NCBI GenBank assembly: GCA_002270565.1
Contig: NQMI01000074.1
Coordinates: 161,186-225,185 of the forward strand
Reading direction: 5' to 3'
From: Stenocarpella maydis
Taxonomy: Eukaryota > Ascomycota > Sordariomycetes > Diaporthales > Diaporthaceae
Length of the DNA: 64,000 nucleotides
In this document: in pieces, positions 35,331 through 48,305 of the stretch
How the letters are laid out: the number at the start of each line of letters is the position of its first letter
Numbering within the stretch: position 1 is the stretch's first letter
Notes under the pieces: generated by a model
Told to the model about the DNA's origin: nothing
The model's database searches: none
The model's input: only the letters and a program-made list of their open reading frames with translations
Program-made: the position numbers and the translations under genes

Positions 35331-38300
35331 ACGCGGACGGCCGCAGCAGCAAAGAAGCCCCCTTTGTCCGTGCATGCTCGCCACTCTGACCCTTAGCAGA
35401 CGTATGTACGGACTCGTACGTGTATATCCTTGTAGAGTTAAGGTAGGGCTATTGGGATGGGCCCTGAAGCGCACGAGATGACAGCATGTTTTGATGCTGG
35501 CGCTCCTAATAGACAATACAAGGCACCTTTTTCGAGCCTCGCTTTGGCTGTTTTCCTTGCTGCTGCATCAGAAGGTGGCTCGTCCATTCTCTTGTGAGGG
35601 GAATATAGTCGCTTGCTGAACAGTCAAGCCAGCCATTCTCTCAATAGATTCCGGACCACTGCTCTGGTACGAACTGTAAATGCGTCGGCAACTTCTCGAC
35701 CCCCACGAAATTGGTCAGCCGCGTCTAGGTGGAAGATCATCTCGTGCCTGACTGGCTGGTCTCCATTACTGTCCGTTCAGATCCGATGGGCGTTTGGTGC
35801 TTCATGGTCAAGGCCAGAAACACGGAGTCGGCTCACAGCGTTGAAACTTAAAAACAGGGGCCTCAACCATTGAAATCGCTCCCCTTCGCGACTGGCACGA
35901 AGGGTGTGAGAGTCCTCTTCCTCACAGTAATCCATATCTCTCCCTCTGGGGGACGGTGGACCGGTCGTAAAACCTCCTTGCCTCATGATGTCCTCAGCCG
36001 TAACCTCCTTTTTTACCGCATCCAGCTTACCATGGGACACGTGAGAGCGTTGTAGTTTGATCTGCTGTCTTGCTCCAGCCCGCAAGGATGTAGCGTGACA
36101 CGGCCCTGGATCATCAACACGCTGCGATTGGCCTGGTGGCGCCCAGCCAGACGAGAGCAAAAGAACACCGCGAGCGGTTGTGCCCTGGCTTGTGGTACAC
36201 ATCCTCAGCATGCGTGACAGCGCCAGTGCCTAAAGCCCGACCGTTGTCGTCCTACGCAAAGAACGACCTAGACTGGCATCAAAGACCTACATTACATACG
36301 ACGATGCCGCCCGCTGTGCATGTACGTGTGTTTCATAATATAGTACGTGACCGACAGCCACAATCGGCCCTGCTGCTCGGAGCCGCGAAGAGCCATACGC
36401 CCACAACATCCCCCCCCCCATTTCCGCCGGTGCACAGAAGATGCCATGTCAAATGATAGGGAAAGAGGGTTTGCAGCTGATCATGCCAAGCCCTCTGGAG
36501 AGCGAGGTGGGGGGCAGGGCCCAGTGCAGGCCGGACCCCAGCATGTCTGTGCGACGGAATCCGGGGTTTGAACGGATCGTCAGGATCGTGTGCCTCTGAT
36601 CCCAGCTGCAACGGTAGTTGAATGCCTGTGCCATAATGCTGCAGTCTGGCAACGACGTCGGCGGGCGCCGCTGCAGTCTTTGTTTCGGGCCACTGCTAGA
36701 GCCCATAGGGCTCAAGCTTATGCATGAAAGGCGACCGGCTCGTCATCAGCCGTTTCTCAGCTCGGGTCGCAGTGGCCGGCCCGTGCTCCTGATCGGAAAC
36801 GCGTGCTGAGGTATGGTGTATTTCTGCCAACAGCTGGGTGAGTACGGCGAGGGCTTTTGCTTCGCTCCGGCTGGCCGGCATGCAACGGAACCTTCTGGGG
36901 AGGGCGTGGGAGAGAGTGTGACAAGCAAAGACGGCCTAATGGCGGGCCTAGGACAATCGGCGGAGGACCAGCCAGCCAGCTGATGGCATCGTGGATTGAT
37001 TGACTTTCCGCCAGGGTTCCTACCCCGCTTTGGAGGACCGCCAGGCATGGTTGTAAAGCGATTGAGTTGGGGGCTCCCAAGAGCTATCCCGGATCTCCTC
37101 CCATCCATCATAGCACCTCTCAGCTGATAATGCCACTTGACCCAAACAAGACTTTGTCGAGAAACGGCCCCGACACCCTGGAGGTGGACTCGCGCATCCG
37201 AGTGCCTCATGCGTCTAGCCTGGAGGCTAGGGCCGAGAGGGCCCTGTGCCCCTGAGCGGCTCCCCAACGGTGCCCCTGGCTGCCCGGGGCCCCCTCGGAC
37301 GGGGTGGATGGCGTGTGTGGGCCGGGCTGCGGCCGGCGGGAGCACCTGTACACTGTGAAGGGCGCGCGTGCTGGTGAGGAGAGGTGTCGGCTGGCGACGG
37401 TAGAAGAGGCGGCACGCAGACGCCTCGGGCGTCTGGTCGTCGTCTGATGTCGCGGAGCTGGAGGGGAGGGGCAAGGAGTGAGAATGGCAGTCGGTGGGCA
37501 GGCCTGGGCGGGCGTGGTCGCAACCCCGGCGCCAGAATGAAGTGAAGATGGTCGCCACGCGTCTACACTACACTACCAAGCATGGGTAGGTGGGCCGCCG
37601 AGACGGCGGCTTGATTCCTGTCATGTCCATTAGTGTAGAGACACAATCCGTGCATTGCATATACCTACCATGTAAGTAGGTCCTCTACTGTAGCAACCGG
37701 CTTTTTCGGGTCCGGCTGCTGCGGCGGGCGGGATATACCCCGTACCAAGTGCAGGTAGTGTATGCAGTGTACATATACATACTTAGTAGAGAGAGGGAGC
37801 TCTGCCCGCCTGCACTATCAGTCCTGGTGGCTGTCGGTGCTGCTGGGAGGCAGGCTGGCAGGCTGGATCGACGATCGCCGCTAGACGGGATCATGCTAAG
37901 TGAAATTGCGGGGAAGGCTCGTGTGATTGGGCACATACAACTACAAGCCCCTGGTCACATTTCCGAGTCTCCCAGCCCGGGACCAGGGGGCGTCCCTGAA
38001 GCTTGGCCTTGCGTCCGTTCCTCCTTGTGTCTCCTGCTTCTCTGCTTTTGTGTGCTTGGAGGTGTTGCCTAGGAGCAGATACTTAGGTACCAATCCACGT
38101 ACGTACCTACTTGTGTCCCATAGCACACGTAGTCTTTTGCACAGTATCGTAAATGATTTATACCATGTACACTACCATAGCAGCACCCCCCTGAGCCTCC
38201 TCAGGACAAGAAGAACCAGCGCAGCTCGGACTCCCGTATCGTAAGTAATATGAGATGTGAGGTGAGGCATATGCAGAGGAAATTGTCCGCGGGGCATGCA

Positions 38301-41300
38301 TGTCGTCTTGTCGAATGGCATGGGCTGGGCGGACCCGTAAGGAATACGCGGTAGAGCTGCAACCGGACAAGGAGCAGGGCACGAGCGCCTGCAGCTCCGC
38401 CAGCTGCTACACTACCACAATGGACCACCAGGTAAGAAACAGACCAGACCGGTCCTCAGAGGCCGAGGGTGGGGGAGGAAGCCGATGATGGCATGCCATG
38501 CAATGCAATGCATACTAGGTATGTATGTATGTATGACCTAGGTAAATGGGGCATCTGGACTGGCCCGCAGCAGCACCCCTGAACGCCCTTGAGAGAAGCC
38601 CCTTCTATAGTGCCGTTGCAATATGGCACTTGGGTCAGCCCATTCCACTTGGTACTGTGCCTCAGGTGCTGTCGGTTGTGGTCAGATGCCACGGCACTTA
38701 CCACACAAATACTGACTGGCATAGTGCACATCTATTGCGTACTCGTACTGCGGACCAGACGACTGTGGCGGCTCCGGGGGAATAATGCTGTCGAATGAGA
38801 GAGGCTAGACTGACAAACAGCCGCTCCCCTCCTTGGCCCAGACCTGCCAGACCAGCGTCAAGAGCCGCCCGTCCCGGCAGAGAGACATGGTCGGATCTCG
38901 TGTGTACCGCAACTCTACTGCACGCCCATGCCCCCATCCTCTTGATCTTCTCCCTCTTCCTCCTCCGTTCTTGCCAAGCTCAGCCTCGACCGAAGCATAT
39001 TATTGGCCTAACGTCCAGCCCGGTGGGTGCAAATGGCATAACAAGGGGAAGGCATTATCGGACCCTGAGATGGACGGATATGTTTATTTGTAGTATGTGT
39101 ATACGTCTGCTAGTTATGTACCTAAGTATAGATGTATTCATGTATGCATGTGTATATGTATAATATCCTGTGTACAACGTACCACAGCTTGGCTGACCAA
39201 ATATACATGGCCACCTCCAGCACCTAGTAGGTACGGCTGCATGTAGACTGTGCCAGTAGATGGCAAGACACTTGGTCCTCTGATGCCGTCCTGGCGTCTC
39301 GATCCTGACAAGATGCAGAATGTAAAAAATGCAAGATGGCTGTGCTGTCTTGCCACCCTCGAAATGCTCTCCGCGCGATAGACTGATGGTGGGAGGTGGA
39401 AGTAACCAGTGCTAAGTAAGCAACTAGCCTCTCCTTACGCTACACGTCCCAGCCGGCCAGCTTTTGCGAATTCTGCAGGGGACATCGACACAACCTATAT
39501 ACTATACAAGTATGTAGATACTATAACTACTACTCCGTAAACAAGTACGTACGCCCCCGGGCTCATTTATTCAGTCCACTGCCCCAGCCCACGAGAGGAG
39601 TTTCTCCACAAGGGGGACCCTCTCTCACCCCAGGTGCCTCTGCGGGGATACAAAGGCGGGCCTGTCCAGTCACGTCACGGGCTGCAACGGCTGGGCTAGT
39701 AGGGGGTCCCCCTCACGCCCCGAAGCGACAGCCCCGCCCACTCCTGGTGTATACCCCATCGTGCGCCGCTGCAGACGGGCTGGCTTTTGTCGGGCTGGGA
39801 GGAGGGGGGAGGGTTGGACAAGGCACTCGGGGACTTATGGCCTGTGGAGAGCACACTAGACATACTACATACATACTGCAGTGGGGCCGTCGGCCCAGCG
39901 AGCGAGCAAGGCAGGCAGGCAGGCATCTGGGCTCGGGCTGGGTCAGTTCAGACGGAAGATGCAGGTGCAGGCCCAGGCTTGTTAGGCCCAGGTCCAAGGG
40001 CTGCGTCGTGGTTGGGGCTTGTTGCCCAGGTGCCGTGGAATGTACCCACGTACCCACGTAGCGCGACTAGGTACTTCTCTTGGTACCCAGGTTAGAGAGG
40101 TGCGGGTGCGGGCTTGCTTTTAACTTTTCCCAAGGTTGCCTTCCAATGCCTGCCTTGCCTTGCCCTCCTCTCCCATCCGCCCAAACGTCTCCTCCGCAGG
40201 TGCAGGCGCTCCAAGGTCAGGCCAAGCAGCTCTCGACTGACTGGACTGGACTGGACTTTACACACCCACACACCACATGCTCTCACACGCGCGCTCACTC
40301 ACATCTTATTCCATCCTCTTCCTGCCTGTCCTCGATCCACACCTTTCCACATCTTCTCTCCTCCTGCTCCCAACTCGGACCTCGTCCCAGACTCAAAGCC
40401 CCTTGCCCTCTCCCACCTGAAGACCTCATCGCAAGCCAGCCCTGCAGCATAAGACTCAAGACACAAGACACTCTCTCGCTCGCTCGCACGCACGCACGCA
40501 CGAAGGTAGCGAGCTTGGGCATCTCCCAGTTATCCCGCCTCTGGGCGCGCCAAGCCAGGACACAAAGGAAGGACCGCCTCAAAGATGGGCGCATAGGGTC
40601 AACTTACCCATGAGCCTATAATCATTCCTGTAACTGCCTGGTCGTTTCGCAAATCGGTCCCTAGGAAAGAGACAAACCCCGCGCTCGAGGATCGTCATTC
40701 GAGATGCCAACGCCTGCGCACTCACTTTCCATGACCATCTTCTGAGGAACGATCCAAACCTTGATAGAGCTGCATCCTGCCTGCCCCCGGTTCCCGGCCA
40801 GATATTCGTCCTCCTGCCTGTACACCCTACGCAGTACAGTACGCAGTCCACCTGGACAATCCAGACGACGATCGCTTCCTGTCTTTCTTACCACATACCT
40901 GTCGCCGTGGCCTGTCGCATCTCATCCTCTCTGCTCTAGCTGGAACTGTGGACCGACCCGCGCGATTCCCATTGTCTGGTTGTCCAGCCTCGACTCTCAA
41001 AGACAACCTCTGTCGCATCGAGTTCATCTGAGCTTATTCATTTATTCTTCCGCTTCTCGTTTGGGAAGTAGACCGGACGTCCAGCACTTGGCGCCCTCGC
41101 CGTAGCCCTCACACGTCGCAGCCAGGTACGTGTGGCCTTGCTGTCTCTGCACCCACACCACCCCGCCAACACCTCCCCCGCTCCCGACTCTCGAGCTATG
41201 CTACAAGCCGACCACCCCGATCTTGGGTAAGGTGCTAACAAGACTACTCCAGTCTCGCCATTTACCTGTAGTCGGCCCTGCTCATCTTGCCGCCCCGTGC

Positions 41301-41505
41301 CGTGGTCTGTGATCATCAGCCCTTGGGCGTAGCTGAGCTCCTGGGTCCCATATCGGTTCTCGTGAGCTCCAACCGACCCCTTCGATTGGCTGTCGCCATA
41401 AACGGGGCTGTCCGACTCATTGGCACGCGTCATCCGCCCTCGCTGTTCGATGTTTGCTTGGTTCTACAGCCTTCACTTTCTCTTTAATATTCTACAGCAT
41501 AGACG
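35331..41505. other. Gene-poor 6-kb region
   Basis: No supportable gene for about 6 kb on either strand. Open frames are plentiful but overlap one another and have Arg/Pro/Cys-rich, irregular composition. Short tandem tracts occur (ATGT near 38519, GCAG near 39909, CACG near 40485). The last 1.4 kb is pyrimidine-rich and probably holds the promoter and a spliced leader of the PSP1-domain gene. Confidence 0.5.
41126..41497 (+). other. Possible 5' UTR intron of the PSP1-domain gene
   Basis: A CAG/GTACGT donor and a pyrimidine-rich TATTCTACAG acceptor nine bases before the start codon flank a region with several out-of-frame ATGs. An alternative acceptor ends at 41469. Inferred from splice signals alone. 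Confidence 0.35.
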
Positions 41506-44257
41506 ATGAGCTCGGGTGTCACCAAGTCTGGCCAGCAGAATAAGCCTGGTCAAAATACTCTGCCACCAGGTGTCGCTCCGAGTAGTCAGGCCATCTTGCT
41601 GGACAAGCTCAATGTCAGGCGAGCCACGCCCGACTCCATCTCCGAAGCGGTTGCCAGCTCAGACGACGAGGCCGACGCCCATCGCCAAGACCACCTGCAG
41701 TCCTTCCAGCACCAGAAGCCAGGCCGACGAACCTCTTGGTTGACCGAAACGTCGCCCGCAGGTATCCGCCCCAGGAAAGGGTCATTCGCGAGCAGCTCCA
41801 TGTCGCCCACGGCATCGCACCCGAGCACCCCCTCTGCCGAGTCCGGAGCCGCAGCCTGGGGTTCCCACCCGACCTCAGCCGGCGGCATAGGACGGCCCCA
41901 ACTTGGTGCCAACACGTTTACTTGGGGAACAGGTATTTGGAACAACGACAGGAAGGAACCGCCTGCCCGCCTGGCTGAGGTGCTGCCTTCGCCCAGCTCG
42001 TCCATACCGACCAGCAATCCGCTGCTTGGCCCCGACGGTGGTCCACATCAAACCTCTCCGGCGCCGAGGGAACCCGGGCCTGACTCCCAGATTCCGTTCG
42101 CCATCCCCATCCACCCGACCCCCAAGAACTACCGCTCTCAGTCATACTCAGTTGGCCAGCTGGACCCCGAAACACCGAACTCGATGATGGGATCTTCCGC
42201 TCTCTTGGGTTCGCGCAACCGGGGAATCCCTCACTCTGGCCTTCAGCACCGACCATCTCGGCCTAGTATGCTAAGTGAAATGTCGAATGAGGGCGGGATG
42301 CTTGGGAAGGTCAAGGAGGTCGAGGACGACGAGGCGGGAAATGCAGAGGTTGCGCAAGGGCAAGCACAATCAGCCGAGGCCAAAACTATCGAGATGTTGA
42401 CGCGCGAGAACGCCATGTTGCGCCAACAACAATATCATGCTGCTAGCCGCATGAGGCCGAGGGCATCGACTGGCTTTGGTGGCATGGGAAACGGCTATGG
42501 CCTCCACGACCCGGTTCCCGAGGAATCATCTGACTATGCTGTGGATCTGGACGAGTCTGGCGAACTTTCGGACCTGGCAGGAAAGAGGGCGTTCGGTCGC
42601 AGAATGAGCGAGTTTGGCGCAGGCCATTTTCGGTCCTCCTTTTCCTACGAGAACCCCCGTCTTGAGAGTGTCAAGAAGGCTATTTGGTCAAGTTCCCTTG
42701 GATTCGGCGGTTTGGCAGATATCCCCCAGAGCAGACGCCATTCCTTTGCCGAGGTTCCGACCCGGCAGGCATCCATTGGATCCATTGGCGATCACGTTCA
42801 TTCCCAGGAACAAGGTGCCCAGGAAGGCCAGGAGTTCGGTGTCGGACAATATGAAAACACGCTCCTGAACGCGGCCAACGCCGGTAAGCTCCAAGACGCA
42901 TCCAGGTGGGAGGACGATGTGCTGACGACTTCTACTAGGTGCCTACTTCACCGGCCCTTCTGGTCTCAACAGCTCTCAGCAGGCCATGATGCAGTCGGCC
43001 TACTCGAACATGTACCCGTCGCCGTATGGGTTGCAGCCGCCTTTTTCAAACAGACCCACTTCTCCACATCGAGCGTTGTACGGCATGGCTCAGCCTCGCC
43101 ACGCTCAAAAGCTGCACATTGTTCTCTTCAAATGTAACCGGGCGGATGTCTTCTACATACAAGAGGGCACTGGTCTGACGGTGAAGCCGGGTGATCTGGT
43201 CATCGTCGAGGCTGACCGAGGAACTGATCTCGGAACGGTGGCGAGGGACAACGTCGACTGGGGCTCAGCCAAGGAGCTCAAGGAGCTCTATGCCGAGGAG
43301 CACTACAAATGGCTCATGATGTTCTCCCAGAATGCCGCAGTGGCTCAAGACGGAGCTGGCGCCGGCTTGATGGCAGCTTCTAACGGCATGCACGGGGGCG
43401 CCGTCGGAGGAATGGGCCCACCGAGTCAGCACCACATGCAAGAACCGAATGCCGGCGAGCTCAAGCCTAAGCTCATCAAGCGTCATGCGCAGCCTCACGA
43501 GATTCAGGCCCTACGAGATAAGGAGGGCAGCGAAGCGAAGGCCAAGCGTGTGTGCCAATCCAAAGTTAAGGACCACGGCCTGAATATGGAGATTCTCGAC
43601 GCCGAGTTCCAGATGTGAGTGCCTTGCATGTAGCAGAAACAGTCCAGAACCGATCGTGTGTGCTAACATGGACACAGGGATTGGAAGAAACTGACCTTCT
43701 ACTACTTTGCCGACTCTTACATTAATTTCAACTCCCTCGTGACCGACCTCTTCAAGATTTACAAGACCAGAATTTGGATGTCCGCCATCAACCCGGCTTC
43801 TTTCGCCAGTCCTTCCCTGGGCTTGCAGACGCCAAGCGGTATTGGCCCGGGGGCTGTTGGTGTTGGCAGAGGTGGTTCCTCGGACCGTCGGCAGAACCAG
43901 CAGCAGGAGCAGTCCGCTTTCCCCAGCTCATCTTCTTCGGGACGACCCTTCCAACCAGCCCTTGTTTCGCCGTTTGGCAACGAACGAGCCGCTGCACCAT
44001 TCCCACAACCAAGCTACCCGTACAATTATAATAATTCGTTTGCCAATGTGCCGAGGCCAACCCCATATACCCCGACAGCGACATCCTCGATGGATCCATA
44101 CCCTACGGCCTTCCCGGGCGGCGACTATCAGCTGCGCTCTCGGGCGTTTCCCCCACCCCAGAGCGGAGCGCAGCAGCACGACCAGCCGGTCTCTCCGCTG
44201 ACTACACAGAACGACTGGGTCGGGTCATTCCAGAGTCTCTCCCTCAACAGCCGCTAG
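41506..44257 (+). CDS. PSP1 C-terminal domain protein
   Basis: An 877-aa protein with exons 41506-42883, 42939-43614 and 43678-44257, all GT-AG and in frame, with a GCTAAC branch site in the second intron. The N-terminal 500 residues are low complexity, Ser/Pro/Gly-rich, with a short helical segment (EMLTRENAMLRQQQYH). The conserved PSP1 domain begins near residue 550 (LHIVLFKCNRADVFYIQEG, then VKPGDLVIVEADRGTDLGTV) and continues through KLIKRHAQPHEIQALRDKEG to LTFYYFADSYINFNSLVTDL and FKIYKTRIWM. The C-terminus is Gln/Ser/Pro-rich. Yeast Psp1 is linked to DNA polymerase-alpha suppression and RNA granules; molecular function is poorly known, so only the domain is claimed. Confidence 0.9.
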
Positions 44258-45517
44258 GAACGGGCTGGAGCGGAAAAGGCTCAGGCGGGGGGGACAGACC
44301 TCCCATCCACCGCCTCAGGCCCAACCGAAGATCCGGATGTGGGCCAGCCCCAGGTGTGATTGCACGCAAATACATCTGAACTTGAGGCACACACGAGAGG
44401 GCAGGCCAATGTGACGCGGCTCTTTTCTTTTTCTTTTCCTTTCTCTTCCTTGACGAGAAAATGACATGCCAGACTGTCTAGAGAGGGTGTCATTCACGTT
44501 AGGCGTTGGCGGGCCATCTGCTTTTCATGAAGAGGAAAGATCTTGATGCTTTTTCTGCCTTTCATTTCAGAACGGGGTCGGGGGCGCGGATTGGCACCTA
44601 ATCTCTCGCGAGCTCTTGGTTCAGGGATATTCTTGGCATGGCTGGAAAGACAAATGTGTTAAAAAAAAAGGGGGGCGATTGTTGATAGACAGAGGGGTAG
44701 GGCCTGTCACGAGCACCGTAGTTTTTAATCCGGCGACTCCAAAAAGGATATCTGCTCTTGTTCTTACTTCATTTCTGGTTATTTCAGGTTGGCTCAGACA
44801 GGACGCATGTATTCGGCTCTGGGAAGAAGCATCTTGTACACTCGCTCGCTCTGGGCTTCGAGTACCCCACCCCCAAACACTTTCCCAGCCGGTGGCGTTG
44901 GTCTCTGTCTGTTGATGGAAGAATAAATTTGATTTGGCTAGTCGTGGATTACTCGCAAGAAATTGGAATCAGAAGTGTCCGATACTCGATGATTACAGGC
45001 TGTTTACAGGACGTTGCAGGCTGTGCGCCGCCACCAGAAAAGAGAAGCCCTGCCCGGAGGTGAGGTGCATGCAGAGGTCAAGGCATGGGTACGCGCCAGC
45101 AGCAGATATTGCCCATGCTCCGGCTTTGTGATAGGAACGGAACACGACTGGAGTGGAGCATTAACTTCAGGAACGAAAACATACTTGACGTGCCAATGCA
45201 GCCCATATCTCTGGGTGACAGTGCGGCTCGCCCTCGGCCAGTTTGGCAGCTGTGTCTGTCTGCAGCCGTGCCTGCCTGATGTGGCCGGGTCTCACTGAAG
45301 TGTCCTTCCTTCTTCAGTCTGGGAAGGACCGACGGCCGTGATTCAAAACCTGGCTACAAGCAAAATGCGTCCCGGCACTCTGCAAGAGACAGACATTTGG
45401 CCAGTGGACCCGTCGCCTGCTATTATCCCACGGGAAGCTATCGAGCCTTCGCCTTGGAACGTCGTTTATCGGCACCACTGCCCAGAACCAAGCCATTCCA
45501 CCTCCCCTCAACGGAAG
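44258..45517. other. Intergenic region
   Basis: 3' region of the PSP1-domain gene and upstream region of the next gene. Moderate base composition and no protein-like frame. Confidence 0.5.
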
Positions 45518-46549
45518 ATGCCACCGAAAGCAGCAAAGAGAAAGAAGGACGGTAAGGTTCCGACGCTTCCCTCATCACTAGGATGCACATCTCGATCTAC
45601 TTTAACTAAACCCAGCCTCAGGCTTTCTTGACGACGGTCCATGGGGGTCCTCCGAGGATCGACCGAGAAAGAAGGCTCGCACGACGGCAAATCGCGTCAT
45701 TGACCGTGACCAAGATGATTCATCCCAGGCCAACAAGTGAGTGCCCTCGACCTGCCACCACCAAGATTCGGGAGAGAGGGAAGGAAAAAAACAGAAGAAG
45801 AAGAGCTGGACCTGATGTGCGAATTCGAAGGCACTTCTCGGGCTGGGTCGCCTGGCAGACCAAGTTCAACGAGAAGGAGAAGAATGATAAGCGCCAATTC
45901 GCCGAAGACTTCAAGAAGAAGCTTGAATCAAAACACGCCGAGATCCTGGACCTCATGGATAAGTGCAACAATGAATTGTGAGCTATGGATCTTTCCTGGT
46001 CGCCGATTATTGGCGCAGATGCCAACCTTGCCACATAGGACCGCCGCTGGAGACAAGTACAGCAAGCTGGTCAAGGAAGCCCACCAGGACACCAAGACCA
46101 GCTCCAAAACAAAACACCAGCCGCAGGAGCGCGCCGGCCGGACAGAGCACCCACTTTTCAGGGCCGGTCAAGACATCTTCCAAACATGCCGCGAGCTGGT
46201 GGCGGCCCATGTAAGGGCCACCTCAAGGGCATCACACGACAACGCGAAACTTCGCCTGCCGCGCGAGCAGTGGAAGGAAGACGTCGCCAGCCTGCAGGTG
46301 CTGCTTCTCTACGGCCGCCAGCATGGAGAGAACCTCGTGGACTGCCTCGTCGTCCCGTCGGGCAGCAGCGACAAGAGCCGCCTGCTGACGCCCGACACGA
46401 AGGGCTTGAGCGAGACGGGCACCATGGCTGTGGGCATGTACAGCAGGAGCACGGGGGCCATCAGCAGCGGTGGGCCGACGTGGGGTGAGATGGCGAAGAG
46501 CCAGGCTGGTTCCTTTGGGAAGATCCTGGATGATCTTGCTGACGCCTGA
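45518..46549 (+). CDS. Hypothetical basic/coiled-coil protein
   Basis: No family recognised. A four-exon model is proposed: 45518-45551, 45616-45736, 45831-45977 and 46039-46549, giving 270 aa. It begins with a lysine-rich nuclear-localisation-like head (MPPKAAKRKKD), then a charged segment with a second basic cluster (DRPRKKARTT). Exon 3 gives a coiled-coil-like helix (QFAEDFKKKLESKHAEILDL) and exon 4 a helical C-terminal domain (LFRAGQDIFQTCRELVAAH). Junction 1 has two in-frame acceptors six bases apart. The exon 3 start is uncertain: several AG sites in the purine-rich stretch 45790-45831 keep frame. Junction 3 (GTGAGC, CATAG) is clear. A nuclear, possibly chromosome-associated role is a guess from composition only. 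Confidence 0.6.
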
Positions 46550-47303
46550 AGATGAAAGGGCAGAATCAATCTGACGGGGTTGTTGCGCCAGAGTCAAGAC
46601 ACAAACTTGCTGATGAGGTACAACCCATAGCCACCATGGTTTCGAAGGCCTGTCTGGACCAAGTAACGAAGAGACATAACATAGTAGCTAGATGCAGGCT
46701 GGACTTAGCTGAGAATGTAGCAGCGTCACATCCAGAATTGACAGGAAGCAATAGCCGGCTCGGAAAGCTACTACTGTATGCATGTGCTTCCGATCGATTG
46801 AGGGTGCCACTGAGCGAGATGCGCGCAACAAGGTACCTATAATTGCCAATTGCGAACCTCAAGAGACAGACGGTTGGATCCATTGGCGTAACTTAGGGAT
46901 CATCATTCTGGTCAATGAAATGTTCACAGTAGGGAGGGGGTCATGAATGCCAAGCCATTTAACTGTCCCAAAGTAATGGCGACGTCCAGAGTCCAGAGTA
47001 CGTAGATACTGCGGCCGCACGGTCCATCCCACGTGATCAAGAAGTGGGGCATTTCTTCACAGCTGGACCAACCAGAGCAGAGAAGCTCTGCCCACACGAA
47101 ATTCAGGACTGTGTAGAGCTGGGAAAATCTCCTTTTCAACCTGTCTTGTCAGCCGACTGCAACCAACGCTCACCCTATCAACACCCAGGTCGACGCCAAC
47201 TCTAAAGTTCTGGTACGTCGCCCTTTTGAAGATATCCAGGATCCTGATTGATTCCCCGAGAGATTTTGCTAACATTTTCGTTCTGTTCGGACTCACAGCA
47301 ACC
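46550..47303. other. Intergenic region and eL15 promoter
   Basis: Holds the 3' end of the hypothetical coiled-coil gene and the promoter of the eL15 gene. A plausible leader intron near the eL15 start is listed separately; no other gene seen. Confidence 0.5.
47213..47298 (+). other. Probable 5' UTR intron of the eL15 gene
   Basis: A GTACGT donor, a GCTAAC branch site about 30 bases before the end and a TCACAG acceptor five bases before the start codon. Leader introns are common in fungal ribosomal-protein genes. Confidence 0.6.
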
Positions 47304-48305
47304 ATGGGTGCCCTTAAGTGTACGTCTCACGATCCCACCATCTCAACCCATCCGCCCAACCCCGACCGACTCCTCCTTGAACCAGACAGACCACTGACAA
47401 CGTGACACTACAGACATCGAGGAGCTTCAGAAGAAGAAGCAGAGCGATGTTCTGCAGTTCCTTCTACGAGTCCGCTGCTGGGAAGTACGTTGAAACTGAA
47501 TCATTCAATTGAAAGAAGGAAAAATACATGTGGGCGGAGCTGCTGTTGTCGCTTCTCTCGGGGGCCCAAACCCGTTGACGGGGGTGGCCCTGGGCCAGCG
47601 GTCACAACACTCCGCCTGTGCTATACACTCGTTGAACGTTTGCTGAGAGTGCATCAATATAGCTCCGTCAATTGAATGTCATCCACCGCGCCTCGCGCCC
47701 CTCGCGCCCCGACAAGGCCCGCCGCCTCGGTTACAAGGCCAAGCAGGGCTATGTCATCTACCGTGTGCGCGTCCGCCGCGGTGGCCGCAAGCGCCCCGTC
47801 CCCAAGGGTGCCACCTACGGTACGTTCTTACTGCAGCAGACGGGCCTGGTTTCTTTTTTTTTGGGGGGGGGGTTTTGGGGGGTCTTCGGTGGAAGAGATC
47901 GAAGGTGACTGACTGACGAGCTTTTTCCTCGGAACAGGCAAGCCCACCAACCAGGGTGTGAACCAGCTCAAGTACCAGCGCTCTCTCAAGGCCACCGCTG
48001 AGGAGCGTGTCGGCCGCCGCTGCTCCAACCTGCGCGTTCTGAACTCGTACTGGATCAACCAGGACTCCACCTACAAGTACTACGAGGTTATCCTCGTTGA
48101 CCCCCAGCACAAGGCCATCCGCATCGACCCCCGTATCAACTGGATCGTCAACCCCGTGCACAAGCACCGCGAGTCCCGCGGCCTCACCGCCACTGGCAAG
48201 AAGTCCCGCGGCCTCAACAAGGGCCACCGCTACAACAAGACCAAGGCCGGCCGCAGAAAGACCTGGAAGAAGCACAACACCCTGTCCCTGTGGCGCTACC
48301 GATAA
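47304..48305 (+). CDS. RPL15: 60S ribosomal protein eL15
   Basis: Cytosolic large-subunit ribosomal protein, 203 aa, the normal family length. Coding exons are 47304-47319 (16 nt), 47414-47484, 47663-47819 and 47938-48305. Spliced protein starts [20 protein letters not shown] and continues through [50 protein letters not shown], the [10 protein letters not shown] block and [20 protein letters not shown], ending [12 protein letters not shown]; near-perfect agreement with the eukaryotic family. The protein binds 28S/5.8S rRNA and is very basic. Coding introns are 94, 178 and 118 nt; the third has a run of G bases. Short first exons and multiple introns near the 5' end are typical of fungal ribosomal-protein genes. 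Confidence 0.97.

Noticed and set aside
36746..37558. A 270-residue open frame on the minus strand
   Set aside because: GC-rich sequence keeps several frames open; the translation is Arg/Pro/Ser-rich with no domain or plausible gene structure.
46552..46842. 96-residue open frame after the hypothetical coiled-coil gene
   Set aside because: It starts just after the stop codon in probable 3' UTR and has no protein-like features.
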